A stretch of DNA of 64,000 bases, taken from the NCBI RefSeq assembly GCF_001484685.1, contig NZ_CP012200.1, positions 924,321 through 988,320 on the forward strand. The letters are read 5' to 3'. Each line of letters opens with the position of its first letter. Within the stretch, counting starts at the first letter, position 1. The position numbers and the translations under genes are program-made. The stretch is from Thermococcus sp. 2319x1 (lineage in GTDB: Archaea; Methanobacteriota_B; Thermococci; Thermococcales; Thermococcaceae). Below, one piece after another: positions 41,938 through 50,382 of the stretch. A model generated the notes under the pieces. The model saw only the letters and a list, made by a program, of their open reading frames with translations, had not been told where the DNA came from and made no database searches.

Positions 41938-43026
41938 ATGAAAGCTCCTGAACTTGGCATCAAAATTGGGGTTTTTGAACATGGAAAGAAAAACTCAATA
42001 AGCGATGTTAAAGGTGTCAAAGTTGGTCACGTCACTTTGATTAGGGGAGAGGGGAAGCTTATTCCGGGCAAAGGGCCTGTAAGAACAGGGGTAACAGCTA
42101 TAATCCCTCATGAAGGGAATATCTATAAGGAAAAGCTTCTGGCAAATGCTTTTGTTATGAACGGTTATGCCAAGCCAGTTGGCTTAGTTCAAGTGCAAGA
42201 ACTGGGAACCCTTGAGACGCCGATAATACTAACCAACACTCTAAGCATCGGCACTGCTGCTGATGCCCTTATAGATTACATGCTTGGTCAAAATGAGGAC
42301 ATAGGAGTTAGTACAGGCTCAGTTAATCCAGTGGTCATGGAATGTAACGACTCCTACCTAAATGACATCAGAGGTAAGCACGTCAAAAGAGAGCACGTAT
42401 TTGAGGCAATTGAAAACGCAAAAGAAGACTTTGAAGAAGGTGCCATTGGCGCTGGAACTGGAATGAGTGCCTTCGAGTTTAAGGGAGGCATTGGATCTTC
42501 TTCTAGGGTTCTACATATTGAGGGTAGAAAGTACACTGTCGGAGCTTTGGTTTTGAGCAACTTTGGTAAAAGAGAGGATTTAACGATATCTGGAGTTCCC
42601 GTAGGGCTGGAGCTGAAGAACTGGCCCGGAAAAGGAGGAGAGGGAAAAGGAAGCGTAATAATTGTTGTTGCAACCGATGCTCCCCTAACTTCAAGACAGC
42701 TGTACAGGGTCGCTAAGAGGGGAGCCGTAGGGCTGGCAAGAACCGGGGGTTATGCATATAATGGAAGCGGAGATATAATTTTTGCCTTTTCGACTGCTCA
42801 GAGAGTAAAACACTATCAAAAAGAACCCCTAAGCATAAAAGCACTCCCCGATAGCATTCTCTCACCCCTTTTTAAAGCTACAGCTGAAGCCGTTGAGGAG
42901 GCTATAATTAACTCCCTCCTCCAGGCAAAGACCATGAGCGGAAGAGACAATCACATCCGCTACGCCCTTCCCAAAGAAGAGCTCATAAAAATAATGGAGA
43001 GGTATGGAAGGCTGGAAAAAAGCTGA
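41938..43026 (+). CDS. P1 family peptidase (DmpA-like aminopeptidase)
   Basis: The 362-residue protein has the DmpA/ornithine acetyltransferase fold markers: ISDVKGVKVGHVTLIRGEGK, VRTGVTAIIPHEGNIY, GVSTGSVNPVVMECNDSYLN and the self-cleavage region with VLSNFGKREDLTISGVPVG. Family members self-cleave to alpha and beta chains and act as N-terminal nucleophile aminopeptidases on D- or L-amino acid amides and peptides. I chose the ATG at 41938, preceded by GGTGGT; the longer frame from 41782 starts inside the opposite gene. A class V aminotransferase follows after nine bases. Confidence 0.85.
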   Translation: MKAPELGIKIGVFEHGKKNSISDVKGVKVGHVTLIRGEGKLIPGKGPVRTGVTAIIPHEGNIYKEKLLANAFVMNGYAKPVGLVQVQELGTLETPIILTNTLSIGTAADALIDYMLGQNEDIGVSTGSVNPVVMECNDSYLNDIRGKHVKREHVFEAIENAKEDFEEGAIGAGTGMSAFEFKGGIGSSSRVLHIEGRKYTVGALVLSNFGKREDLTISGVPVGLELKNWPGKGGEGKGSVIIVVATDAPLTSRQLYRVAKRGAVGLARTGGYAYNGSGDIIFAFSTAQRVKHYQKEPLSIKALPDSILSPLFKATAEAVEEAIINSLLQAKTMSGRDNHIRYALPKEELIKIMERYGRLEKS

Positions 43027-43035
43027 GGTGGGAGT

Positions 43036-44232
43036 ATGGGCATTAAACATCTCTTCCCCGGATTAAAGAATTTTAAAGCTTATTTGAACACGGCAAGTGC
43101 TGGATTTTTGCCTTTGACTGCTCTCAAAAGAATTATGGATTTTTCGTCTTATTTGGTAGATTTCAGGGAAGGAGCTGACTCAGTTGATTTTCTTGAGAAA
43201 GAAATCATGGAAAAAGTCCTTGAAGAGGGAGCAAAGCTTTTTCATACCAGCAAAGAGAACCTAACCCTAACGATCCAAACAACGGAGGGGCTGAAGAGAT
43301 TGCTCTCATCTCTGGAGCCGAGAAGGGGTATGAATATTGTCTCCTTTGATATGGAGTTTCCCTCGCTCGCCTGTCTTCTTAAAAGTTATGCAAAAAGATA
43401 CAGCTTAGAGCTTAGGATTGTCAAAAACAAAGGTGGCTGGTACTTCATTGAAGATGTTGAGAAAGCTGTGGATGATAACACCTTTGCGGTAATCGGAAGC
43501 AGTGTCCAGTGGATTTCTGGGCAGAGGATGAGCCTAAGGGAAATATCCAAAGTTGCCCACGAGCACGGGGCATGGCTTATAGTAGATGCCGTTCAGCATG
43601 CCGGTAGTTTGGGGTTATATCCAGAAAGGGAAGGGGTTGATGCCTTTGTTGCTGGGGGCGAGAAGTGGTTGCTCAACCCTTCCGTAGGTTCCGGGATTAT
43701 GTATATCTCCAATGAGCTTATCGAAGAGGCCTCACCGGTAGCTGGCCTGTTGAACATGAAGCCTCCTATGGGAGAGTGGTCATCGTGGTGGGGAATGCCG
43801 GAGAAGAATCCCTGGGGAGAATTCGAACTTAGAAACGATGCGAGAAAGCTTGACTTTGGAGGTGGACCGCCCTACCTTATGGCAACAGCCCTCTGGGGAG
43901 CCCTTGAGTTGATAAATGCCCTAAACATAGAAAAAATCGAGAAGCACAACATCAAGCTTGCAGGAAAGATCAGGGATGAAGCTCTGAGCCTGGGGTTAGA
44001 GGTTATTGGTAACGAAAACTGGGAAAACTCGGCAATAGTTACAATAAAGACCGGTTTGAGCTATGAGAAAGAAGAAGAAATTTACCAACAGATGATCGCT
44101 GAAGGAATAAAGGTCAGCCACAGGGGAGCGTTAGGTCATTACGGCATACGGGCTTCTCCTCATCTGTACAATGAAATGGAGGATGTTGAGAGATTTTTGG
44201 ACTCTCTCGTTGATTCTCTTTCTAAACTCTGA
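43036..44232 (+). CDS. Class V aminotransferase (cysteine desulfurase-like)
   Basis: The 398-residue PLP enzyme has a fold-type I core with the asp of LIVDAVQHAGSL and the PLP lysine in FVAGGEKWLLNPSVGSGIMY. It resembles the isopenicillin epimerase / cysteine desulfurase-like branch of class V aminotransferases, but no catalytic cysteine loop of a desulfurase is visible, and no SufU or IscU gene is nearby. Its substrate is unknown. It lies nine bases behind the P1 peptidase gene, GGTGGG before the ATG, so the two may act on the same amino acid derivative. Confidence 0.82.
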   Translation: MGIKHLFPGLKNFKAYLNTASAGFLPLTALKRIMDFSSYLVDFREGADSVDFLEKEIMEKVLEEGAKLFHTSKENLTLTIQTTEGLKRLLSSLEPRRGMNIVSFDMEFPSLACLLKSYAKRYSLELRIVKNKGGWYFIEDVEKAVDDNTFAVIGSSVQWISGQRMSLREISKVAHEHGAWLIVDAVQHAGSLGLYPEREGVDAFVAGGEKWLLNPSVGSGIMYISNELIEEASPVAGLLNMKPPMGEWSSWWGMPEKNPWGEFELRNDARKLDFGGGPPYLMATALWGALELINALNIEKIEKHNIKLAGKIRDEALSLGLEVIGNENWENSAIVTIKTGLSYEKEEEIYQQMIAEGIKVSHRGALGHYGIRASPHLYNEMEDVERFLDSLVDSLSKL

Positions 44233-45067
44233 TCTCCTCATATTTTTTCTTCATTAACAGAGCATCGCCCTCTATGTTGGGGCTCTCGCTTATGACAACT
44301 CCTTTGACCCTGAACTCTTTCAAAACCCTTAGCAAATCCTCCCACTTCATGTCACTTTCTTGCAAATTCAAATGGTTCTTTTCGCCCTTTTCGGAGTAGT
44401 TTATCCCGCTTATGTGAATGTGCATGTTGTTTAATGCCTCCTTTCCAAGTTCCTTCTCGATAAGTGATAGCATCTCCCTCCACTCTTCAGCACTGTTGTA
44501 CTTTCCTTTGTTTCTCGCATGACAGTGGGCAAAGTCTATAGCCGGCAAAACCTGTTCAACATCTTGGCTTAGCTTTATTAGTTCCTTAAGGTTTCCAAAT
44601 TGTGTTGGCTTTCCAGTCAGCTCTGGCCTTATCCACACGTCTATCCCCTTGTCCTGTAGCACTCTCACGATATCCTTTATCTCGCTCTTAATTCTTTCAT
44701 AGACCTTTAATGGCTCTTGCTTTAAATAATAGCCCGCATGAAATACCACACTCCAGCCTCCAGCCTCGTACAAACGCTCAGCACTCTGGATTATCCTCCT
44801 TTTGCTTGCTTCAACCTTCGCTTTCTCTGTTGCATTTAAATTGATGTAATAAGGTGCATGTGCCGTGAGAAGAACATCGTTTTTTTGTGCGACGTATTTT
44901 ATTTTTTTAGCCGTTTCGGAGTTTATATTAACTCCTCTTACAAACTCAAGCTCCATTGCATCTAAGCCAAGCTTTCTAACCTGTTCTATGCCTGAGATCG
45001 TTGAGGGCTTTGGCGTTGAAAGGGGTATTCCGGCTGTTCCGAATCTCAGCCTGTCAATCTTTATCAT
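44222..45067 (-). CDS. nfo: Endonuclease IV-like AP endonuclease
   Basis: The 281-residue protein is a TIM-barrel AP endonuclease of the Nfo family. Metal-binding residues appear in LTAHAPYYINLNA, VVFHAGYYLKQ, IRPELTGKPTQFGNLKEL, LPAIDFAHCHARNKGKY, MHIHISGI and VVISESPNIEGDAL. It cuts the DNA backbone at abasic sites. The length equals that of E. coli endonuclease IV. The ATG at 45067 follows GGTGG; the longest frame adds three residues. The 3' end overlaps the aminotransferase gene by 11 bases. Confidence 0.88.
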   Translation of the reverse strand: MIKIDRLRFGTAGIPLSTPKPSTISGIEQVRKLGLDAMELEFVRGVNINSETAKKIKYVAQKNDVLLTAHAPYYINLNATEKAKVEASKRRIIQSAERLYEAGGWSVVFHAGYYLKQEPLKVYERIKSEIKDIVRVLQDKGIDVWIRPELTGKPTQFGNLKELIKLSQDVEQVLPAIDFAHCHARNKGKYNSAEEWREMLSLIEKELGKEALNNMHIHISGINYSEKGEKNHLNLQESDMKWEDLLRVLKEFRVKGVVISESPNIEGDALLMKKKYEEIRV

Positions 45068-45109
45068 TTCCACCACCCAGAATTAGGTAACCCTAAAAAT
45101 ATAAAAACT

Positions 45110-46174
45110 TTAACTTCTCTCGATTTTTTCTCCCAAGATGCGTTCAAGTTTTGAAATGCTTTCTCTAAGCTCTTCCTCCAGCTCCTGTATCTGCCCCTCG
45201 AAAGATCTTATTTTCTCTTCCTTTTCTTGGATTTTTTTCTTTAGCTCCTCAATTTCCCGTTTTTTGGCTTTTTCTTCACCTATAAAGGTTGAGAGTTTCT
45301 CTTCGATTTTTGTTAGTTTTTCTTTCATGGCATTTAGCTCTTGAGACTCCACTACTAAGCTTGCTTTAGCCCATTCTACGGTTTTCTTGTACTTCTTGTC
45401 GAGTTTGTTTTCGATTCTATCGAGCATCTTCAGAAACTCCTCTGGATGGTGAATGGCATAGGCAGAATCCTTTAAAAATTCTCTTGCAGTCGTATCTGGC
45501 ACCCTCATTCTTTTTATTGGTTTTTGAAGCTTGGAAACCTGAGAACGGATCTTTATTTCCTTTTGCGATATTTCTCTTCTGAGCTTTTCTTCCAATTCTC
45601 CAAGGGCTTTAAGCTCTGGCTTATTTTCGAGCTCCTCAATTTGTTCCTGAAGCCTTTTTAACTGCGTCATGAGATTTTCTTTTGAACGTTCCTCCTCTTT
45701 TACATGGCTTTTAAGATCTTCCAATTCTTTTAGCAGCTCTTTAGCCTTCACGTTTTCAATACCAAGTTTATTTACCTCTTCAAGATACGCAGAGTACTCC
45801 TTGGATAGAGACTTTAAAAGGGCATTTAGCTCATATACCTCCCTCTCAAAGATCAGAAGCAAATGCCGCCCATGAGCAACATGAAACTTAGAAATTTCCG
45901 GCAGTATTTTTTCGACATCTTCAATGCTTTCTATCTTTTTCACCATATTTCGGAGCGCAGTTACGTATCTCTCCTTCTCAACCTCCACAATTCTTGCTAA
46001 TTGGGGATCAACCTTTTTGGGCAACTCTCTCTGCTCAAGTTTCTTAAGATTTTTGAGGATTTTTGAGACAATTTCCTTGGAGCTATTTGTGTATTTTTCA
46101 GCTGTTTTTTGTCTTTGTTTTTTGACATCTTCCCTTACTTTTTCATACTCCCGGAGTGCTTCTTTCAGTTTCAA
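45110..46174 (-). CDS. Coiled-coil protein of unknown function
   Basis: The 354-residue protein is highly charged, with heptad-type coiled coil at about residues 130-205 and 285-350 separated by a globular central part (MRVPDTTAREFLKDSAYAIH). It has no membrane segment or ATPase motif. I know no function. It overlaps the 3' end of the DUF373 gene by 32 bases on the same strand, so the two are surely coexpressed, and the coiled-coil protein may be a partner of the DUF373 membrane protein. Confidence 0.7.
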   Translation of the reverse strand: MKLKEALREYEKVREDVKKQRQKTAEKYTNSSKEIVSKILKNLKKLEQRELPKKVDPQLARIVEVEKERYVTALRNMVKKIESIEDVEKILPEISKFHVAHGRHLLLIFEREVYELNALLKSLSKEYSAYLEEVNKLGIENVKAKELLKELEDLKSHVKEEERSKENLMTQLKRLQEQIEELENKPELKALGELEEKLRREISQKEIKIRSQVSKLQKPIKRMRVPDTTAREFLKDSAYAIHHPEEFLKMLDRIENKLDKKYKKTVEWAKASLVVESQELNAMKEKLTKIEEKLSTFIGEEKAKKREIEELKKKIQEKEEKIRSFEGQIQELEEELRESISKLERILGEKIERS

Positions 46175-47270
46175 CTTTCTCCCATCCTCTTACTTTATCC
46201 CTTAGATACATTCCCACGAGGGTTGCAAGGGCTATATCGGCAATTGCTATAAGTCCCTTCTTCAGGAATTCGATTGAATAGAAGGACACTATTGAGAGAG
46301 CATAAAGCGTGGTAACGTCAATTGTTATCCACAATGCCGGCAACAGCAGAATTCCACTTATGTAATACCATATATGGTAATCCCTTCTCAGATAAGAATG
46401 AACGATCTTGCCTATCATTAAAACGCCCAGCGCAACGATAAATGGGGTATTTATGGCATTTAGAAAAATAACTGCTCCCAAGAGCTCCGTCCCAGGATAC
46501 CTGCCAGTTAGCTGAAGTGCAATGCTCTCCAAGTTAAGGTAAGCATTCACGGCTCCAGCGAAGAGAACAAACATCGCCGCGATGGCAGAAACGAACTGTA
46601 TAAATCCCTTGGTTAGGAAATTTCCTAAAACTTCCCTTATCCGAAAGGCTTTTGCGAAGAAGTAGCCTCCTATGAGAAAGAGTATTACCCCGGTAACGGT
46701 TGAGGAAATTATTGCAACACTCTGTTGGTATTTTATAGAAAGCAATCGGGCAATACCATAGATGAGCAATATCATTCCGGGAAGTCCAAAGAATATTTTT
46801 GCTGCCTCGGGATCACTTAAGATTTCTTTTAGATAGCGATACAAAATGTAATACGTTGTCTCAATGCTTTCGCTTTGTTTTACTACAACCCTGCGAGTGC
46901 TTATGATGGGGATTCTTGAAGTTATTACGGGGAATATTTGCTCATCTTCCGCTCCATCTGTCACTGGTATAACCCCATCAGCGGGGAAACGCTTAAGAAC
47001 CTCTTCCAGTTGTTTTTGCAGTTCTAAATCGCTCTTAACTCCCACGTCAGGATGTCCTGTGATAAGGGCCACCTCAACATCGTCAAATTCTCCTTTTTCC
47101 TTAAGCTCGTCATAGAGCTTTATCGCAGCATACAAAACGTTGGCATCGCTGTCTTCGGGATCGGCAAGGCTAAGTTTCAGAGCGGCATCTATGCATGCAT
47201 CCCTTCCAATAACAGGTCCTCTAACCCCGGCTTTTTTTCCAAAATCATCATCTCTATCGATGGCAAGCAC
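46143..47270 (-). CDS. DUF373 family membrane protein
   Basis: The protein has an N-terminal soluble domain (AIDRDDDFGKKAGVRGPVIG, VALITGHPDVGVKSDLELQK, VTDGAEDEQIFPVITSRIPI) and a C-terminal part with about seven transmembrane helices; both are typical of DUF373, an archaeal family of unknown function. The family N terminus usually has a few more residues ([12 protein letters not shown]), which are encoded just upstream of the GTG at 47270. In that position there is no ATG, GTG or TTG but an ATT at 47282-47280 overlapping the previous stop, four bases after GGGGGGAT. The real start may therefore be ATT. Confidence 0.8.
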   Translation of the reverse strand: MLAIDRDDDFGKKAGVRGPVIGRDACIDAALKLSLADPEDSDANVLYAAIKLYDELKEKGEFDDVEVALITGHPDVGVKSDLELQKQLEEVLKRFPADGVIPVTDGAEDEQIFPVITSRIPIISTRRVVVKQSESIETTYYILYRYLKEILSDPEAAKIFFGLPGMILLIYGIARLLSIKYQQSVAIISSTVTGVILFLIGGYFFAKAFRIREVLGNFLTKGFIQFVSAIAAMFVLFAGAVNAYLNLESIALQLTGRYPGTELLGAVIFLNAINTPFIVALGVLMIGKIVHSYLRRDYHIWYYISGILLLPALWITIDVTTLYALSIVSFYSIEFLKKGLIAIADIALATLVGMYLRDKVRGWEKVETERSTPGV

Positions 47271-47277
47271 CAGTACT

Positions 47278-47589
47278 TTAATCTTGATCCCCCCAGACTT
47301 TCTCCAAAACTGACTTTACCTTATCCTCCATCTTTCTGTCCTTGTCCCTTCTGTCATCAATTCTTATCGTTGTTGAAACCCTCTTTGCACCTAGCGCAAA
47401 CATCGCTTCATGGGCCTCTTCAACTATTCTCAGCCCTTCTCTGAGAGTTGGGACTTCAATGATTGTGCCCATAGGAGTCAATTGATATTTTACTCCCTTC
47501 TCCTCTAAAAGCTTTACTACATGAGCGATATATTTGCTTAAGCTCAGCTCCCCCAGGGGAACAATGACAAATTCAATAATCACTCCCAT
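47278..47589 (-). CDS. MTH1187 family thiamine-binding-like protein
   Basis: The 103-residue protein matches the MTH1187/YkoF (DUF77) family: [40 protein letters not shown] and the [15 protein letters not shown] end. Family members form tetramers that bind thiamine or a related small molecule. I chose the ATG at 47589 instead of the codon three residues earlier. The stop overlaps the start region of the DUF373 gene. No thiamine biosynthesis or transport gene is adjacent. Confidence 0.85.
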   Translation of the reverse strand: MGVIIEFVIVPLGELSLSKYIAHVVKLLEEKGVKYQLTPMGTIIEVPTLREGLRIVEEAHEAMFALGAKRVSTTIRIDDRRDKDRKMEDKVKSVLEKVWGDQD

Positions 47590-47648
47590 TTTCGACACCT
47601 GGCTAAATTAGAATCGACGATTTTTTAAGCTTAACGGTGGAAAGCCTG

Positions 47649-48365
47649 ATACTGTCGGGATAACTGTGGCATCACCTCCTTAAGCCATTCAGCAAAATCA
47701 CCGGGTGACCTTAAAACCAGAATGAAGCCCGGCAAAATTATACCAGAAGGCAAACAGAAAAACAAATTTTTGAGCTTTCCACTCTTTAACCCTGAAATTA
47801 TTCCAGAAACGCTCCGTACTCCCCTTCAACGTCCCAAACCAGCGCTCAACACAATTCCTCGGCCCGAAAGTCACATGCGGATAACCCAACCCCAGAAAGC
47901 AGAACTTATACCACAACATTAACCAGAAAGACAGGCTGCTCTTCAAAGGACTTCAAAACAACCAGAATGAAACCTCTATCAACCCACCAGTTTCTAAGGG
48001 TTGCAATCCAGACTGCCAAAACCTCCTTGCTCTCAACGTGGATTATGGCCCAGAGAACTCTTCTCTCCCGTTGATTTTTGTTATTGTTTCCTCAACTGCG
48101 ATGAAGTTTCTCCGTTTTTTCACTCCAAGGATTTTTTGGCCGGTAGATTGCTTCCGCTATTTTTTGAACTGCTTCGGCTCTTGTGTGGCTTATTTCGAGT
48201 ATTCTGGAGACTTGTCGGTAGCTGAGGCCTTGCAATAATTCTACTGCCCCGACTTTCTTTTCTGGTTTTGTTTTGGCAAGAGGGTTTTAAGGAAGTAAAT
48301 AATGACTTCGGCCTTCATGCCCTCCTTCTTTTTAAACCCGACACCCCAATGCTTATCCTAACAGT
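47649..48365 (-). mobile_element. Decayed IS6-like insertion sequence
   Basis: The ends GATACTGTCGGGATAA (47649-47664) and TTATCCTAACAGTATC (48350-48365) are inverted repeats with two mismatches. They enclose a degenerate transposase on the minus strand. The repeats resemble those of the small IS elements of Pyrococcus. Flanking bases show no clear target duplication, so the insertion is old. A deleted derivative lies at 41014-41316. Confidence 0.75.
47698..48322 (-). pseudogene. Degenerate DDE transposase, IS6-like
   Basis: Starting near 48322 the minus strand encodes MKAEVIIYFLKTLLPK, then, after frame changes, LLQGLSYRQVSRILEISHTR (an HTH), KRRNFIAVEETITKINGREE (first DDE Asp region, D changed to E), a degraded VLAVWIATL-like segment and last GPRNCVERWFGTLKGSTERF with NNFRVKEWK. 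The order matches IS6-type transposases of about 230 residues. Several frameshifts and stops prevent translation as one protein. Confidence 0.75.
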
Positions 48366-48415
48366 ATCGAATCTATCCCAAGAAGACTTTTAAACCTCCC
48401 GCTTTACCTCTATTC

Positions 48416-49009
48416 ATGCGGGCATATATACTTGCCTTTCCCGAGAAGAAGTGGGAGAACTATCTGGCTCCAATACTTGAAGAGCCCATGGTAAAGATAG
48501 TAGAGAAAAGGCTTTTGAACATAAAGAGAATTGATGAGGTCTTTACAGTAGTCAGAAAAGACAAACTAAAAAAGTTCTCACTCCATGTTTCGAATCCTAT
48601 CGGTGTGAGTGCGAGAAACAAGCTTGAAGCCCTTCACAGAGCTTTGCCCTTTTCGGGAGATATCTTCCTTGTAGAAGGTAACATGCCCCTGGTGATGCCG
48701 TTTTTGGTGGATTATCTTTCAACGCTATTTTACGAATCCTATGCCGATGCTTTAATTCCAGTATGGGCTGATGGGAGTTTTGAAATTACCCACGCTTTCT
48801 ACAATGCAAGAGCGCTAAGAAAAGCCATTGAGACGTGCTTAAGCGAAAACGAGAGAAGACTAAGTTGCATTGCAAAGCACCTTGACTACGAAAAGATAAG
48901 TATAGAGGGGCTTATCAAGAGAAATCCAAAGGTTTCGCTGAGCTTTTTTAAGGTGAGAAGCTCCTTTGACATTAGATTTGTGGAAGAAAATATTGGAAAG
49001 GGGCTCTAA
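48416..49009 (+). CDS. Nucleotidyltransferase-like protein (MobA/CobY-like, degenerate)
   Basis: The 197-residue protein has the general course of MobA- or CobY-like nucleotidyltransferases: PMVKIVEKRLLNIKRIDEVF, a middle part FSGDIFLVEGNMPLVMPFLV and a C-terminal segment. The N-terminal glycine-rich loop (LAGGxSxRMG) is absent, replaced by LAFPEKKWENYLAP, so nucleotide binding must differ or be lost. No reaction can be assigned. It is convergent with bioY, overlapping it by four bases. Confidence 0.55.
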   Translation: MRAYILAFPEKKWENYLAPILEEPMVKIVEKRLLNIKRIDEVFTVVRKDKLKKFSLHVSNPIGVSARNKLEALHRALPFSGDIFLVEGNMPLVMPFLVDYLSTLFYESYADALIPVWADGSFEITHAFYNARALRKAIETCLSENERRLSCIAKHLDYEKISIEGLIKRNPKVSLSFFKVRSSFDIRFVEENIGKGL

Positions 49010-49521
49010 ATTTTAATGCTTTTATGAACCCTATCGGCAATTAGAACAGCAAGCCCTCCTTTTAGGGCATCTATTGGAATAAAGGGAGCAACTCCCAGCA
49101 AAAAGGCCTTTTCAAAATCTCCTCCCATGAAAAATCCTAATCTCAACCAGCCTAGGAGGTAGATTGTTAGAATCCCTATCGCAGAGCCTATGGCGTAGTT
49201 CTTAATATCTTTTTTCTTTTCGCTTATCAGCCCTGCTAAAAATGCCGCAACGGGAAACGATAAGAGATAGCCCCCAGTAGGCCCGTATATATGCCCAAAA
49301 CCTCCACTGAAGTTTGCAAAAACTGGAAGCCCAATGGCACCCATAAAGAGATACACTAGCTGACTCAGAAATCCAAGTCTTGTTCCCAATATTAGACCGC
49401 TCAACAAAACAAAGAGCACTTGAAATGTTATTGGCACGGTACCAATTGGAATTGCTATTTGAGCTCCAATTGCTGTTAAAGCCGCGAAGAGCCCAACATA
49501 AGATATCTCCTTGGCCTTCAT
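49006..49521 (-). CDS. bioY: Biotin transporter substrate-binding subunit BioY
   Basis: The 171-residue membrane protein has the BioY hallmarks: AIGAQIAIPIGTVPITFQVL, LILGTRLGFLSQLVYLFMGA, GLPVFANFSGGFGHIYGPTG and YLLSFPVAAFLAGL. It binds biotin in the membrane and works with an energy-coupling ATPase pair. EcfA and EcfT genes lie 860 bases away behind birA. The ATG is preceded by GGTGG. Its promoter shares a GTTAAC operator region with birA, so both are likely controlled by BirA. Confidence 0.93.
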   Translation of the reverse strand: MKAKEISYVGLFAALTAIGAQIAIPIGTVPITFQVLFVLLSGLILGTRLGFLSQLVYLFMGAIGLPVFANFSGGFGHIYGPTGGYLLSFPVAAFLAGLISEKKKDIKNYAIGSAIGILTIYLLGWLRLGFFMGGDFEKAFLLGVAPFIPIDALKGGLAVLIADRVHKSIKI

Positions 49522-49547
49522 GTTACCACCTATATCATAGAGATTTT

Positions 49548-49574
49548 GTTAACCTTAAAAATTTTTTTGTTAAC
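49548..49574. promoter_or_regulatory. BirA operator candidate GTTAAC-N15-GTTAAC
   Basis: Between the divergent bioY and birA genes, GTTAAC occurs at 49548-49553 and 49569-49574, separated by 15 bases of A/T; the flanks TTGTTAACC and TTGTTAACTAA agree in part. Biotin operators of BirA-type repressors also consist of two half-sites about 14-16 bases apart. The arrangement covers the TATA region of bioY and lies just upstream of that of birA (ACTTTTTAAT near 49585), so one dimer of BirA could repress both. Confidence 0.55.
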
Positions 49575-49614
49575 TAATTCAAAACTTTTTAATTTCCCCA
49601 TCATAGCGATTTTC

Positions 49615-50358
49615 ATGATGAGGGCTATTAGGGACAGTCCAGTAAAGCGCGAAATATTAAAAAAATTAAGGTGTAGAGAAGTTGTTTCAGGCGATGAAAT
49701 TGCCCGAGAAGTTAAAACATCCCGAGTAGCCGTTTGGAAACATATAAAAGAACTGAACAATCTGGGATATTCCATAATTTCGACCCCAAAGGGATATACC
49801 TTGATTAGTGAGCCTCGCAAACCTTATCCATGGGAGCTTGACTTTGAAAGCTACTACTTTAAAGAAATAGAATCCACCATGGACGTTGCAAAGGAACTCG
49901 CTGAAAAAGGCGCAAAAAATGTTTTTGTAATAGCTGAAAAACAGACACAGGGAAGAGGAAGGATTGGAAGAAAGTGGAGTTCTCCGGAGGGGGGTTTATA
50001 TTTTTCTCTAATTCTAAGGCCCAAGTTGCCCTTAGCTGACATAGATAGAGTCAGATACCCAGTTCTGGAAGCATTAAAAGAAGGGCTGGAGGACTATGGC
50101 CTCCCTGTGGAGATTGCTCCAGAGGGGAATATTTTTGTGAAAGGAAAAAAGATAGCCGGTATCCTAGTAGAAGCTGAAGGTGAACTCGACCAAGTGAAAT
50201 ACGTGATAGTTGGGGTTGGGGTAAACGTAAATAACGTAGCTCCCGTAAACGGGACTTCAATGAAAGAAGAACTCAAAAGAGAAGTAGATATGCTTGAGTT
50301 CACCAGAAATCTCTTCACAAAAATATATCAACATCTTTCAGCAGAGGCAATTTTTTAA
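49615..50358 (+). CDS. birA: Biotin-protein ligase with HTH regulator domain, BirA
   Basis: The 247-residue protein has an N-terminal winged helix (VVSGDEIAREVKTSRVAVWK, HIKELNNLGYSI) and the ligase domain with QTQGRGRIGRKWSSPEGGLY and the GVGVNVNN motif. It attaches biotin to carrier proteins and represses biotin genes. I chose the ATG at 49615, 25 bases after the TATA-like ACTTTTTAAT, so the message is leaderless; the longer frame from 49546 starts within the operator. Pyrococcus BirA often lacks the HTH; here it is present. Confidence 0.92.
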   Translation: MMRAIRDSPVKREILKKLRCREVVSGDEIAREVKTSRVAVWKHIKELNNLGYSIISTPKGYTLISEPRKPYPWELDFESYYFKEIESTMDVAKELAEKGAKNVFVIAEKQTQGRGRIGRKWSSPEGGLYFSLILRPKLPLADIDRVRYPVLEALKEGLEDYGLPVEIAPEGNIFVKGKKIAGILVEAEGELDQVKYVIVGVGVNVNNVAPVNGTSMKEELKREVDMLEFTRNLFTKIYQHLSAEAIF

Positions 50359-50382
50359 AGCATTGTCTCAAACTCTTGAAAG

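Noticed and set aside
47722-48238. Plus-strand frames within the decayed IS
   Set aside because: The minus strand carries the recognisable transposase fragments; plus frames are shadows.
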